From: Acinetobacter nosocomialis NIPH 2119
Lineage (GTDB): Bacteria; Pseudomonadota; Gammaproteobacteria; Pseudomonadales; Moraxellaceae
Direction of reading: 5' to 3'
Assembly (NCBI RefSeq): GCF_000368085.1
Contig: NZ_KB849239.1
Span: forward strand, 509,556 to 573,555
Length of the DNA stretch: 64,000 bases
The position numbers and the translations under genes were made by a program. This document shows positions 53,788-62,713 of this stretch, one piece after another (position 1 is the first letter of the stretch; each line of letters starts with the position of its first letter). A model generated the notes under the pieces. It saw nothing but the letters and a program-made list of their open reading frames with translations, was not told the DNA's origin and searched no databases.

Positions 53788-55616
53788 TGAATAATTTATT
53801 TTCGAAAATGTTGAGCTGTGCTTTAGCTTCAACATTGTTACCTCTGCAATTTACATATGCCCAAATAGAAAAAGATTTACCAAAAAATCATACAGTTTCT
53901 TTAACTTTTCATGATGTCAGAGATGATGTTTTAAAAGAGGGCGATCGGGATATTTATGCAATTCAAACTAAAAATTTAGCGCAATTCTTTGACTGGTTGA
54001 GTCAATCTGACTGGAAGCCAATTCGCCTGAAAGATATTGAAGAGGCTCGTAAGCAAGGTAAAGAACTACCTCATAATGCTATTTTGTTAACCTTTGATGA
54101 TGGTGCTTTAAGTAGCTACAGTCGTATATTTCCATTGCTCAAGCAATATCGGATTCCGGCAGTTTTTGCACTCCCAACCAGTTGGCTTAACGGTAATACA
54201 AAAGCTGGCTATGAAGCCTATGGACAAGGGAACTTGGTGAATTGGAAGCAAGTACGAGAAATGCAGGCTTCTGGCTTAGCTGAGTTTGCGAGTCACAGTG
54301 ATGATTTGCATCATGGCGTGCTTGCTAATCCTCAAGGGAATGAACAACCCGCAGCAACTTCTTATATGTATTTAAAATCACAAGCGCGTTATGAAACGGA
54401 TGTGGAATATCAGCAACGTATTTTAAAAGATTTAAAAAAATCACATGATGTTTTAAAAAAGGAATTGGGTGTAGAGCCGAAAGCAATTGTATGGCCGTAT
54501 GGTGCGGTCAATCAGCAGTTAGAAAAACTAGCTCAACAGGCAGGCTTCACTTTTTCTTTTAGTTTAGGACGTGATGGGGTAAATCAGATTAATGACGTTA
54601 CCTTTAAACGTAGTCTTATGGTGGATAACTCTACAGCTGAACAGTTGTCTGAGACCTTACTCAATATCTTGAACTCGGCAGAGAAAGATTTATATAAGCA
54701 GCCAAAACATTTTGTGAGTATGGATTTAAAGCAATTAGCTGCTTCAACCAATACTCAGTCAGATGAAAAATTAGGGGCATTGTTATCCAAACTTTATAGC
54801 TTAAAAAACAATACGCTGATATTGAAGCCTTTAGATGATCAAGATGGAGATGGGCAATATGACGTTGCTTATTTCCCAACAACTCAAATGCCAGTTAAAC
54901 AAGATATCCTAAACCGTAGTCTATGGCAGGCACAGACTCGTGCAGGACAAGCGGTCATTTTAGAGTTACCTGTATATCCTCAAAAAAATAAACCGTTTTT
55001 GGTGGCAGATTTAGCTAAAGATATGGCACGTTTTAATAGCAATTTAAGTGGTATTCAACTTAATGCCGGAACTGCTTTAAATTGTGCTATGCAAAGTGCA
55101 ACGATAAAAGAAAGTAACTGTGTTGAACAAGTAAAGCAATTATCACAACTGAGTCAACTGACTCAAAAAGCTGCAAGGCCTTATTTGAATATGAGTAATC
55201 AGGCCCAGTTTAGTCTGCTGCTTACGCCTGACTTAGAGCATATCGATCAATTGCCAGCGCTTTTAAAATCACTATTAACCCAACATGATTTAGTGAATCT
55301 AAAATTTAATGTTGTGGGTAAGCAGAAACAATTTAAACATGTCTTAGAACTTTTAAATACACTTGATGCGAAATACAAGCAACGAATTATGCTGACTTTA
55401 ACATTACCAGAAAATGATCAGAAAAATGCTTGGCAAGAGGTGAAACAAGGTCTTTTCGATATTCAGCGCATAGGTATTCAGAAATTTGGGGTTGAAGGTT
55501 ATTCCTTTGAAACTTTAAAAAATGTTCATGAGTATTTATATAACCCAATGAGCTTGAATTCGAGTTCGGTCATGTATCAACCCTTCGCTGGTTTAGCAAC
55601 TGAGGGGAAAAAGTAA
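53787..55616 (+). CDS. pgaB: PNAG N-deacetylase PgaB
   Basis: A 609-residue periplasmic enzyme that removes some acetyl groups from PNAG. The NodB-type deacetylase domain (about residues 70-310) has T-F-D-D-G and H-S-D-D-L-H-H-G, which supply the metal ligands. The C-terminal half is the glycoside-hydrolase-like domain that binds or cuts the polymer. E. coli PgaB is a lipoprotein of about 670 residues. Here the signal peptide ends T-Y-A-Q with no lipobox, so it is probably soluble. It overlaps pgaC by one base. Confidence 0.92.
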   Translation: MNNLFSKMLSCALASTLLPLQFTYAQIEKDLPKNHTVSLTFHDVRDDVLKEGDRDIYAIQTKNLAQFFDWLSQSDWKPIRLKDIEEARKQGKELPHNAILLTFDDGALSSYSRIFPLLKQYRIPAVFALPTSWLNGNTKAGYEAYGQGNLVNWKQVREMQASGLAEFASHSDDLHHGVLANPQGNEQPAATSYMYLKSQARYETDVEYQQRILKDLKKSHDVLKKELGVEPKAIVWPYGAVNQQLEKLAQQAGFTFSFSLGRDGVNQINDVTFKRSLMVDNSTAEQLSETLLNILNSAEKDLYKQPKHFVSMDLKQLAASTNTQSDEKLGALLSKLYSLKNNTLILKPLDDQDGDGQYDVAYFPTTQMPVKQDILNRSLWQAQTRAGQAVILELPVYPQKNKPFLVADLAKDMARFNSNLSGIQLNAGTALNCAMQSATIKESNCVEQVKQLSQLSQLTQKAARPYLNMSNQAQFSLLLTPDLEHIDQLPALLKSLLTQHDLVNLKFNVVGKQKQFKHVLELLNTLDAKYKQRIMLTLTLPENDQKNAWQEVKQGLFDIQRIGIQKFGVEGYSFETLKNVHEYLYNPMSLNSSSVMYQPFAGLATEGKK

Positions 55617-56863
55617 TGAGAGTATTACTCGATATTCTATTTGCTTTTGCCTTTTTATATCCTCTGCTTATGGCGTGGACATGGATGGTAGGTGGCCTCT
55701 GGTTTTTCTTTAAAAGAGAATACCATGAACAGCAGTTACCTGAGCCTTCAAATGAAGGGTGCAGCATTATTATTCCTTGTTTTAACGAAGAAGCTCAGGT
55801 AAGGCAAACTATTCGTTATGCCTTACAAACAATATATCCAAATTTTGAAGTGATTGCTGTCAATGATGGTAGCAGTGATAGAACTGCAGAAATTCTTGAT
55901 GAGTTGGCAGCTCAGGATACTCGATTAAGGGTCGTGCACTTAGCGGAAAACCAAGGTAAGGCAGTGGCTTTAAGATCGGGAGTTTTAGTAAGTAAATACG
56001 AATATTTAGTTTGTATTGATGGAGATGCTTTACTACATCCTCATGCTGTACTTTGGCTTATGCAGCCATTTCTAAAATTTCCTCGTATTGGAGCCGTCAC
56101 TGGAAATCCTAGAATTCTCAACCGTTCAAGTATATTAGGGAAATTACAGGTTGGTGAGTTTTCTTCAATTATTGGATTGATTAAGCGGGCGCAGCGTACG
56201 TATGGTCGTATTTTTACAGTATCGGGTGTAATTGTTGCATTTAGAAAAACTGCTTTAGTCCGTGTTGGATTTTGGTCTGATGACAAAATTACTGAGGATA
56301 TTGATATCTCTTGGAAGCTTCAGATGGACCATTGGGATATTCAATATATTCCTCAAGCACTTTGTTATATCTATATGCCTGAAACTTTTAAAGGTCTTTG
56401 GAAGCAGCGTTTACGCTGGGCACAAGGTGGGGTAGAAGTCTTATTGGAATATATTCCAAAAATGTTCAAAATCCGCTTACGTCGTATGTGGCCAGTCATG
56501 CTTGAAGCTTTAGTCAGTATTGTCTGGTCGTATGTAATGATATTTATTTTCTTGCTTTTCTTAATCGGACTTTTTATTGATTTACCTCAGCAGTGGCAGA
56601 TTAATTCACTCATGCCCCAATGGTATGGCGTGATATTGGGTGGAACATGCCTCATCCAATTTTTAGTAAGTTTATGGATAGATCATCGTTATGACCGTGG
56701 ACGTCTTTTTAGAAATTATTTTTGGGTAATTTGGTATCCATTATTTTTCTGGCTACTGACGTTATTTACTAGTGTAGTTGCAGTCCCTAAAACTATATTT
56801 AATACCAAAAAGCGTGCTCGTTGGGTAAGTCCTGACCGAGGCTTTCGAGGAGATAACTCATGA
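55616..56863 (+). CDS. pgaC: PNAG synthase glycosyltransferase PgaC
   Basis: A 415-residue inner-membrane GT2 enzyme that polymerises GlcNAc from UDP-GlcNAc. It has one N-terminal and several C-terminal membrane segments. Catalytic motifs are V-N-D-G-S-S-D, the D-x-D-like C-I-D-G-D-A, T-E-D-I-D and the Q-R-L-R-W motif. It overlaps pgaD by four bases. PgaD is its obligate partner. Confidence 0.95.
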   Translation: MRVLLDILFAFAFLYPLLMAWTWMVGGLWFFFKREYHEQQLPEPSNEGCSIIIPCFNEEAQVRQTIRYALQTIYPNFEVIAVNDGSSDRTAEILDELAAQDTRLRVVHLAENQGKAVALRSGVLVSKYEYLVCIDGDALLHPHAVLWLMQPFLKFPRIGAVTGNPRILNRSSILGKLQVGEFSSIIGLIKRAQRTYGRIFTVSGVIVAFRKTALVRVGFWSDDKITEDIDISWKLQMDHWDIQYIPQALCYIYMPETFKGLWKQRLRWAQGGVEVLLEYIPKMFKIRLRRMWPVMLEALVSIVWSYVMIFIFLLFLIGLFIDLPQQWQINSLMPQWYGVILGGTCLIQFLVSLWIDHRYDRGRLFRNYFWVIWYPLFFWLLTLFTSVVAVPKTIFNTKKRARWVSPDRGFRGDNS

Positions 56864-57324
56864 AAAATAAAGAAAATAATGACATAGAAGTTTTAGATAT
56901 CCCAGAATATATTGATCAGCCTAAATATGTGAAAAATAAAACCGCAAACTATACTTTGCAAACAGTAGGCTGGTTTTGTTTAATGTGGCTGTTTTTCCCA
57001 CTGGTTTCATTATTTTTATGGTTTTATGAAGGGCATCTCATCTATGACTATGTATGGGTAGATCATATTTCTGAAGTTAATACAGTCCTCCATTTACTTC
57101 TTTTAATATCCTTAAGTGCTTTGGTCTTGATTTTATGGGCGAGTTATAACTGGCTTAGATTTCATGGTGATGATCGCCGCAGCAAAGCTCCGAATAGTCC
57201 TGTTGAGTTATTGGCTTCACAATTTATGGTCAGTACAGAATCATTATCAGAGTTACAAAAGTCTCAGCGCATCATCTTACATTATGATGATCAGGGGTAT
57301 TTAACTCGATATGATTTGAAATGA
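56860..57324 (+). CDS. pgaD: PNAG synthase accessory subunit PgaD
   Basis: A 154-residue membrane protein with two central hydrophobic segments (about residues 34-55 and 78-98), as in PgaD, which together with PgaC forms the c-di-GMP-responsive synthase in E. coli. The primary sequence is poorly conserved, so the call rests on position, size and topology. A strong terminator follows. Confidence 0.88.
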   Translation: MKNKENNDIEVLDIPEYIDQPKYVKNKTANYTLQTVGWFCLMWLFFPLVSLFLWFYEGHLIYDYVWVDHISEVNTVLHLLLLISLSALVLILWASYNWLRFHGDDRRSKAPNSPVELLASQFMVSTESLSELQKSQRIILHYDDQGYLTRYDLK

Positions 57325-57326
57325 GT

Positions 57327-57361
57327 AAAAAAAAGCATGGTCTATCAACCATGCTTTTTTT
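57327..57361. terminator. pgaABCD terminator
   Basis: Stem AAAAAGCATGGT/ACCATGCTTTTT with loop CTATCA, T-run on the + strand and A-run on the other. It can serve pgaD and the convergent remnant gene. Confidence 0.85.
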
Positions 57362-57365
57362 ATTT

Positions 57366-57929
57366 TTAAGGTGTAGTTCTAATAATGATATCTACAGGGC
57401 GTTGAGTACCATCCATACTATAAATGGCTGTAGCGGTAACTTTTACAATTGGCCAAGCTTGTAGTTTACAATTTGGTCTTTGTAGCGCAGCATAGTAGCT
57501 ATCAGATTTAAAAAATATTTTATTGGCTTTTGCAGTATTAGGTGTCAAAAGACGTTTGAGCCATGTTTCATTGACTTGGGTTTCAAGAAAACGTAGAGCT
57601 AAGATACTTTTTACACGATTGTTAAATAACCTCCTATTTTTAGCAATAAGCGGGTGGGTAATGAGACGGTGTATGCCGATTTGACTATGAGGCAAAATAA
57701 AATGCGGCGTAATTTGAAATACAGTTACAAATTTTGCTTGTTGGCAGATTTTTTCTAAGTGCGTTACCGTTTCCTGATCTGTTCCAATAATCGCTACATT
57801 TAAATTTGAAAAATCATTTTCTTTAATTGTATTTGATAAAAGAATTTGACCAGTAAAGGCGTCAAAATCCTGAACTGCATTTTGAAAAGTAGTTGATTTG
57901 GCAACATTATTTTTAAGTTCAATACTCAT
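57366..57929 (-). pseudogene. Fragment of a flavin-containing (Baeyer-Villiger type) monooxygenase
   Basis: A 187-residue open frame that reads like the middle third of an FMO/BVMO. Residues 44-77 follow the NADP-binding segment (V-A-I-I-G-T-D-Q-E-T-V, then V-T-V-F-Q-I-T-P-H-F-I-L-P; intact enzymes have GTGQTA and FQRTPNW). Later come R-L-L-T-P-N-T-A-K-A-N-K and Y-Y-A-A-L-Q-R-P-N. It ends R-P-V-D-I-I-I-R-T-T-P, where the family has the ATG motif. The FAD-binding N-terminus and the C-terminal third are missing and a key glycine is D. It could be expressed but should not be an active monooxygenase. Confidence 0.65.
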
Positions 57930-58030
57930 TTTCCAAAAGTCCTTTTGGTTTTCATTTATGATGATTTTTTATCGTTTTAATATAAATAACCAAGCAAGAG
58001 GGCTGGGTAAAGTATTTTCAGATAGGTGGT

Positions 58031-58065
58031 TATCTCATGCCTGCTATAGACTCAAGCATGAGATA
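58031..58065 (-). terminator. Hairpin after the LLM oxidoreductase gene
   Basis: Perfect ten-base inverted repeat TATCTCATGC/GCATGAGATA with a 15-base loop, 14 bases after the gene's stop. No T-run follows, so it may stabilise the RNA end rather than terminate transcription by itself. Confidence 0.5.
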
Positions 58066-58078
58066 TTCAGAGTATGTT

Positions 58079-59083
58079 CTAGTTGGCTGATTTTAGTTGC
58101 ATTAATCGAGTAAAGCTGTCTAAACGTTTATTAGTATCATAGACATCACAAGTAAAAATAAACTCATCGACTTCATAAGTAGCTAAAAGCTTTTCTAAGC
58201 CTGAGCGTACTGTTTCAGCTGAACCGATTTGTGCCATCTGGTAGAAATTTTCAACAGAAAGCTGTTCTGCTGTGTTCCATAGACCCTGCATCGATGTAAC
58301 TGGTGGTTTAAGTTTTAAACTTTCACCACGAATTAATCCTAAGACACGTTGGTAAGCGCTTGTTGCTAGGAATTGAGCCTCTTCATCTGTATTGGCAACC
58401 ACAACAGGTACACCCATGGAAACATAAGGCTTGTCCAAATATTCAGAAGGTTCGAAATTTTCACGATAAAGCTCAATCGCTTGACCAAGCATACGTGGAG
58501 CAAAATGCGATGCAAATGAGTAGGGTAATCCTAGTTTCGCAGCCAATTGCGCACTAAATAAGCTTGAACCTAATAACCAGACTGGTACATGAGTATTTTG
58601 TCCAGGAGTTGCAACAATTCTTTGGCCGGGTTGAGGCGCTTTAAAATATTGCAAAATCTCAACAACATCTCTAGGAAACTGATCTTCCGTTTCCTGATGC
58701 CCGCGACGTAAGGCACGCATAGTGACCTGATCTGTGCCGGGGGCACGGCCTAAACCTAACTCAATACGATTTGGATATAAGGTTGCTAACGTACCGAATT
58801 GTTCTGCTACTACTAAGGGTGCATGGTTTGGTAGCATGATACCACCTGAACCTAAACGAATGCGCTGGGTATGAGCCGCGATAAAACCAAGTAAAACAGC
58901 TGTTGCTGAACTCGCAATTCCATCCATATTATGATGTTCTGCAAGCCAAAAACGGTCATAACCTAATTTTTCTGCATGTTGGGCGAGCTCTAATGCATGA
59001 CGTAATGAAAACTCGATTGTTTTATCATCACGTATGGGAGCAAGTTCCAAAATTGAAAATTTGGTGTCTTGAAGTGATCGCAT
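58079..59083 (-). CDS. LLM class flavin-dependent oxidoreductase
   Basis: A 334-residue luciferase-like monooxygenase. Markers are the N-terminal [20 protein letters not shown] near residue 47, [12 protein letters not shown] near 80 and [11 protein letters not shown]. The wording fits the YhbW-like subgroup using reduced FMN. Substrate unknown. Two copies of an inverted repeat lie directly upstream. An upstream TTGAGA is the only ribosome-site candidate. Confidence 0.87.
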   Translation of the reverse strand: MRSLQDTKFSILELAPIRDDKTIEFSLRHALELAQHAEKLGYDRFWLAEHHNMDGIASSATAVLLGFIAAHTQRIRLGSGGIMLPNHAPLVVAEQFGTLATLYPNRIELGLGRAPGTDQVTMRALRRGHQETEDQFPRDVVEILQYFKAPQPGQRIVATPGQNTHVPVWLLGSSLFSAQLAAKLGLPYSFASHFAPRMLGQAIELYRENFEPSEYLDKPYVSMGVPVVVANTDEEAQFLATSAYQRVLGLIRGESLKLKPPVTSMQGLWNTAEQLSVENFYQMAQIGSAETVRSGLEKLLATYEVDEFIFTCDVYDTNKRLDSFTRLMQLKSAN

Positions 59084-59102
59084 GCGATATTCTCAAAAAA
59101 CG

Positions 59103-59159
59103 TTATATCGAAATAATACGATATAAATGGGGTGATGTATATCGGTTTTTTTCGATATA
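59103..59159. promoter_or_regulatory. Duplicated operator TATATCG-N8-CGATATA
   Basis: Two inverted repeats with the same arms and spacer: TTATATCG-N8-CGATATAA at 59103-59126 and TATATCG-N8-CGATATA at 59138-59159, centres 34 bases apart. A lone CGATAT half-site is at 59085-59090. They lie 20-76 bases before the LLM start codon and fit a dimeric repressor such as TetR or MarR type. No regulator gene is adjacent. Confidence 0.6.
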
Positions 59160-59175
59160 AATTTCACTCCCAAAT

Positions 59176-59201
59176 AAAAAAGCACCGCCAGGGTGCTTTT
59201 T
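59176..59201 (-). terminator. Terminator of the first glycine-zipper gene
   Basis: Stem AAAAAGCACC/GGTGCTTTTT with a five-base loop, followed by T's on the minus strand, 17 bases after the stop. Confidence 0.8.
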
Positions 59202-59217
59202 AATATCTGTGTACCAA

Positions 59218-59715
59218 TTAGTGGTGTTTATACCAACCACGGTGTAAGCCATTATCATGACGATAGTAAGCGCGATCATTGTAATAGCGGCGGTCATCAC
59301 GATCATAACGACGATCGTATCGACGGTCATAACGTTCATCATAGTTACGATCTTGGCCAACTTTACGACCTAAAGCAGAACCACCAGCTGCACCCACTGC
59401 TGCGCCGATGTATCCACCATTTGTACCACCCATGTTTTTACCAACGGTATAACCAGCGCCGCCACCTAAAGCACCACCAATTGCCGCTTCTGTACGGTTA
59501 CGACGGTCACTTGCAGCCGCCGCACCACCAGCACCACCTAAAGCAGCACCAATTGTTGCGCCCGATGTACCACCGATACTTTTACCGATTGCAGTACCTA
59601 CTACACTACCTAGAGCAGAAGTTGCCGCTACACGGGTACCATTATCTGCATGTGCAACTGACACCATAGAGGTTGTTGCGATTAATGCACTTGCTAACCA
59701 AATATTCATTTTCAT
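59218..59715 (-). CDS. Exported glycine-zipper protein with basic/tyrosine tail
   Basis: A 165-residue protein with a signal peptide ending near V-A-H-A. Glycine-zipper repeats fill about residues 30-115 (G-S-V-V-G-T-A-I-G, G-A-T-I-G-A-A-L-G-G-A-G-G, G-G-G-A-G-Y-T-V-G). The tail has three tandem R-Y-D-R units, then D-D-R-R-Y-Y and K-H-H. Glycine zippers usually pack in membranes. The next gene upstream is a close paralogue lacking the R-Y-D-R repeats. Confidence 0.75.
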   Translation of the reverse strand: MKMNIWLASALIATTSMVSVAHADNGTRVAATSALGSVVGTAIGKSIGGTSGATIGAALGGAGGAAAASDRRNRTEAAIGGALGGGAGYTVGKNMGGTNGGYIGAAVGAAGGSALGRKVGQDRNYDERYDRRYDRRYDRDDRRYYNDRAYYRHDNGLHRGWYKHH

Positions 59716-59904
59716 TTTGGAACTCCATGCTCATTTTGCTAAAGAGCAATCTTTATATCTTGAGCTAAATGTAATTAAAAATTTCGTGAAAATTATGGAG
59801 AAGGCTCATGCTGATACAATAGTTTTGTGTCTGCTTTGTATTGTTTCTATTAAGATGTGAATAAATCATGAGCACGACATATGTATTTGACAAAAGGGTA
59901 ATCA

Positions 59905-59930
59905 TAAAAAAACACCCGAAGGTGTTTTTA
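59905..59930 (-). terminator. Terminator of the second glycine-zipper gene
   Basis: Stem AAAAACACC/GGTGTTTTT with loop CGAA and a T-run on the minus strand, about 20 bases after the stop. Confidence 0.8.
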
Positions 59931-59950
59931 AATTAATTACATCACTAAAA

Positions 59951-60373
59951 TTAGTGGTGATGACGGTGTTTTTTCTTCCAGTGTTTAGAAGATCGATCAT
60001 AATCACGGTCTTTAGCAATTTTATTACCTAAAGCACCACCACCTGCAGCACCTAAAGCAGCACCGATATAACCGCCATTTGTACCACCCATGCTTTTACC
60101 AACAGTATAGCCAGCACCACCGCCTAAACCACCGCCAATTGCAGATTCTGTACGGTGACGACGATCACTTGCAACTGCTGCACCACCAGCACCACCTAAA
60201 GCAGCACCAATTGTTGCACCAGATGTACCACCCATGCTTTTACCAATAGCAGTACCAGCAACACTACCTAAAGCAGAAGCAGCTGCTACATGAGTTGTAT
60301 TGTCTGCATGTGCTACAGTCATCATAGAAGTAGCCAAAACAGCACTACATAATAAAGCATTTAATTTCATCAT
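59951..60373 (-). CDS. Exported glycine-zipper protein, paralogue
   Basis: A 140-residue paralogue of the preceding protein: same signal peptide pattern ending V-A-H-A-D, same repeats, and a short tail ending K-K-K-H-R-H-H-H. The two genes are about 235 bases apart, each with its own terminator, and are evidently a tandem duplication in which the tails have diverged. Function unknown. Confidence 0.75.
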   Translation of the reverse strand: MMKLNALLCSAVLATSMMTVAHADNTTHVAAASALGSVAGTAIGKSMGGTSGATIGAALGGAGGAAVASDRRHRTESAIGGGLGGGAGYTVGKSMGGTNGGYIGAALGAAGGGALGNKIAKDRDYDRSSKHWKKKHRHHH

Positions 60374-60557
60374 TTACTCCATGTCCCAAGTTACAGGACC
60401 TTATATCTTTCGTTACAGCAAATGTAACAAAACACTTCTCTTCAAATGTGGAGAACCATCATCCTATTATTAGAGTTTAGTGTCTTCTTTGTATGTTTTC
60501 TATTAAAATAGAATATCTAATATCCACATAGAAAAAAGTGATTCTCATTTCATATTC

Positions 60558-61469
60558 TTAAGTATATTTACAATGAGTTGAACATAAAAAATCAATAAAA
60601 GCTCTTGTGGCAGAAGACATATGTTTATGTTGCGCATACAGTAAAGAAAAGGGACGGGTATGACCTGCGTATGTTTCAAGTAGAGGTTGTAATTTTCCTT
60701 GTTGAATTTTTTCATTAACGATAAATTCGTAACTCTGGCATATTCCTAAACCATTTTCAGCAAGAGATACTACTCCTAGAATATCTTCTTTTACTAAAAT
60801 TCGATTTGTCGGTATCCACTGAATTTCCTGATCTATATCTTTAAAGAACCACGGAGTGACCTTACCATTACTCGGTAGCTCAAAGGCGATGCATTGATGA
60901 TGATTTAATTCATCCAAGTTTTTGGGAATACCCATGCGTTTCAAATAAGAAGGTGAGGCAACAAGTTTTAAAGGTGCGTGCTCTAAAGGCCTAGCAATAA
61001 GGGTGCTGTTAGGTAGTTGTCCTTGACGAATAGCTAAGTCAAAACCTTCAGCAATTAAATCAACGTTACGATTAGAAATACTGACTTCAATTTGAATATC
61101 AGGATATTGCAGAAGAAATTTTTCTAATAAAGGGGGTAAACGATAATGCCCATAAGTGGTAGGAACACTTATTTTAATTTTTCCAGAAATTTGTAGTTGT
61201 TCACCTTGAACCAAGCGTTCTGCATGGTCAATTAACTGAAAAGCATGTTGCATTTTTTCATAGTAAAGCTGACCAGCTTCAGTCAGACTTAAATGGCGTG
61301 TGGTTCTTCTAAAAAGCTGTATACCGAGTTTTTTCTCGAGTCTTGTAATTGTTCTACTAACCACCGAAGGTGTGGTAGATAAATCAATTGCAGCAGCACT
61401 AATTGAAAGCTTCTCAGCCACAATTAAAAAGATTTCGACATCGGCAAGATGATCAAATTGACGAGACAT
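60558..61469 (-). CDS. LysR family transcriptional regulator
   Basis: A 303-residue regulator. The N-terminal helix-turn-helix has L-S-I-S-A-A-A-I-D-L-S-T-T-P-S-V-V-S-R-T-I-T-R-L-E, then L-F-R-R-T-T-R-H-L-S-L-T-E-A-G. The remainder is a substrate-binding effector domain. The start at 61469 has GAGGAC just upstream; a longer frame from 61499 is less likely. It is divergent from the DJ-1/PfpI gene and probably regulates it. Confidence 0.9.
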   Translation of the reverse strand: MSRQFDHLADVEIFLIVAEKLSISAAAIDLSTTPSVVSRTITRLEKKLGIQLFRRTTRHLSLTEAGQLYYEKMQHAFQLIDHAERLVQGEQLQISGKIKISVPTTYGHYRLPPLLEKFLLQYPDIQIEVSISNRNVDLIAEGFDLAIRQGQLPNSTLIARPLEHAPLKLVASPSYLKRMGIPKNLDELNHHQCIAFELPSNGKVTPWFFKDIDQEIQWIPTNRILVKEDILGVVSLAENGLGICQSYEFIVNEKIQQGKLQPLLETYAGHTRPFSLLYAQHKHMSSATRAFIDFLCSTHCKYT

Positions 61470-61514
61470 TTTGTCCTCAAACGCAAAAAAGATTTGCAAA
61501 CTTAGTTGTTTTTC

Positions 61515-61527
61515 TACCTTTGGGGTA
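61515..61527. promoter_or_regulatory. LysR-type T-N11-A box
   Basis: TACC-TTTGG-GGTA forms a dyad fitting the T-N11-A pattern of LysR sites (T at 61515, A at 61527). It lies in the divergent promoter between the LysR gene and the DJ-1/PfpI gene. Confidence 0.45.
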
Positions 61528-61588
61528 AAAATAGAATATATACATCCTAGTTATAAATCCAGCAAATGCTTGGAATGAAGGTTAAATA

Positions 61589-62428
61589 ATGAAGATGTTG
61601 AATCAAATAATGTTTGCAGTGATTACAGCTTCGGCAGCATTAAGTGTAAATGCAGCTCATGTACTTGTTGTATTGTCAGATGAAGATCAGCTAGAGCTAA
61701 AAAATAATCATGTTTTTAAAACGGGATTTTATCTTAACGAATTGATGCAGCCTACAAAAATGCTTTTAGATGCGGGGCACACCGTAACGTTTGCCACCCC
61801 AAAAGGGAAAGCTCCAACGTTAGATGAATCTTCAAATAGTGCAATGTACTTTAACCAAGATGAAAAAGTATTAAAACAATATGCTGGTTTATTACATGAT
61901 CTAAAGTTAACTTCACCTAAAGACTCTCCAGTTGTAAGTCTGGCGCGTATTGAGCAAATTGGTATAGATCAATTTGATGCCATATATATTCCGGGTGGGC
62001 ATGCACCTATGCAAGACCTGTTAAAAGATAAACAGCTTGGTAAAGTTCTTAACGCTTTTCATAATGCAGGAAAGCCTACAGCCTTGGTTTGTCATGGGCC
62101 TATAGCTCTGATGTCAACTTTACCTCATGCTGCGGAAGCTATTAAGCAACTTGAACAAGGTAGAACAGTCAAAACTGGAGAATGGATTTATAAAAACTAC
62201 CGGATGACGGTAATTAGCAATCAAGAAGAAGAGCAAGCGAAGAGCTTGTTAAAGGGCGGTGAGATGAAGTTCTATCCGCAAACTGCTTTAGAGTCACTTG
62301 GAGCAAAATATCAAAGCAATACGAAAGCTTGGTCGCCAAATGTAGTGGTGGATCGTGAGCTTATTACTGGACAAAATCCAGCTTCGGCTGTTCTTGTCGG
62401 TAAAACTTTATTAGAAAAATTAAAATAA
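61589..62428 (+). CDS. Exported DJ-1/PfpI (class I glutamine-amidotransferase-like) protein
   Basis: A 279-residue protein with a signal peptide ending near V-N-A-A. The fold signature is present: Y-I-P-G-G-H-A-P-M-Q-D-L near residue 135 and the nucleophile elbow T-A-L-V-C-H-G-P-I-A-L near 170. Relatives such as Hsp31 act as chaperones or glyoxalase III in the cytosol. Export to the periplasm is less common. AAGG lies seven bases before the start. Control by the divergent LysR protein is likely. Confidence 0.83.
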   Translation: MKMLNQIMFAVITASAALSVNAAHVLVVLSDEDQLELKNNHVFKTGFYLNELMQPTKMLLDAGHTVTFATPKGKAPTLDESSNSAMYFNQDEKVLKQYAGLLHDLKLTSPKDSPVVSLARIEQIGIDQFDAIYIPGGHAPMQDLLKDKQLGKVLNAFHNAGKPTALVCHGPIALMSTLPHAAEAIKQLEQGRTVKTGEWIYKNYRMTVISNQEEEQAKSLLKGGEMKFYPQTALESLGAKYQSNTKAWSPNVVVDRELITGQNPASAVLVGKTLLEKLK

Positions 62429-62439
62429 CTATAGAACAT

Positions 62440-62468
62440 AAAGAGGCTTTATAAATAAAGTCTCTTTT
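62440..62468 (+). terminator. Terminator of the DJ-1/PfpI gene
   Basis: AAAGAG-G-CTTTA pairs with TAAAG-T-CTCTTT (one mismatch, loop TAAA or less), followed by TTAT. Confidence 0.65.
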
Positions 62469-62713
62469 ATTATATGGATTTAAAAAAGCGAGTTATTTGT
62501 TTTCAATAAGAGAAAATCTTAGATTGATGAATAAATCTCATCTGGAATCATTAGATTTATACATCCTTATGGCTTTGGAAAGTTAACGATTTAAAGGATT
62601 ACATATGTCATTTAATCGGCATAAACTGTAAACTATGCGCTATTTTTATGATTTGGCTTATCTTCTTATATTTATCTAGATAAGTTTTTTGGACTTTTGA
62701 GATATTTCCTCTT

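Noticed and set aside
59193-59669. A 158-codon histidine-rich frame opposite the glycine-zipper gene.
   Set aside because: Its His/Tyr richness is the complement of Gly/Arg/Asp codons in the real gene, and it has no ribosome site.
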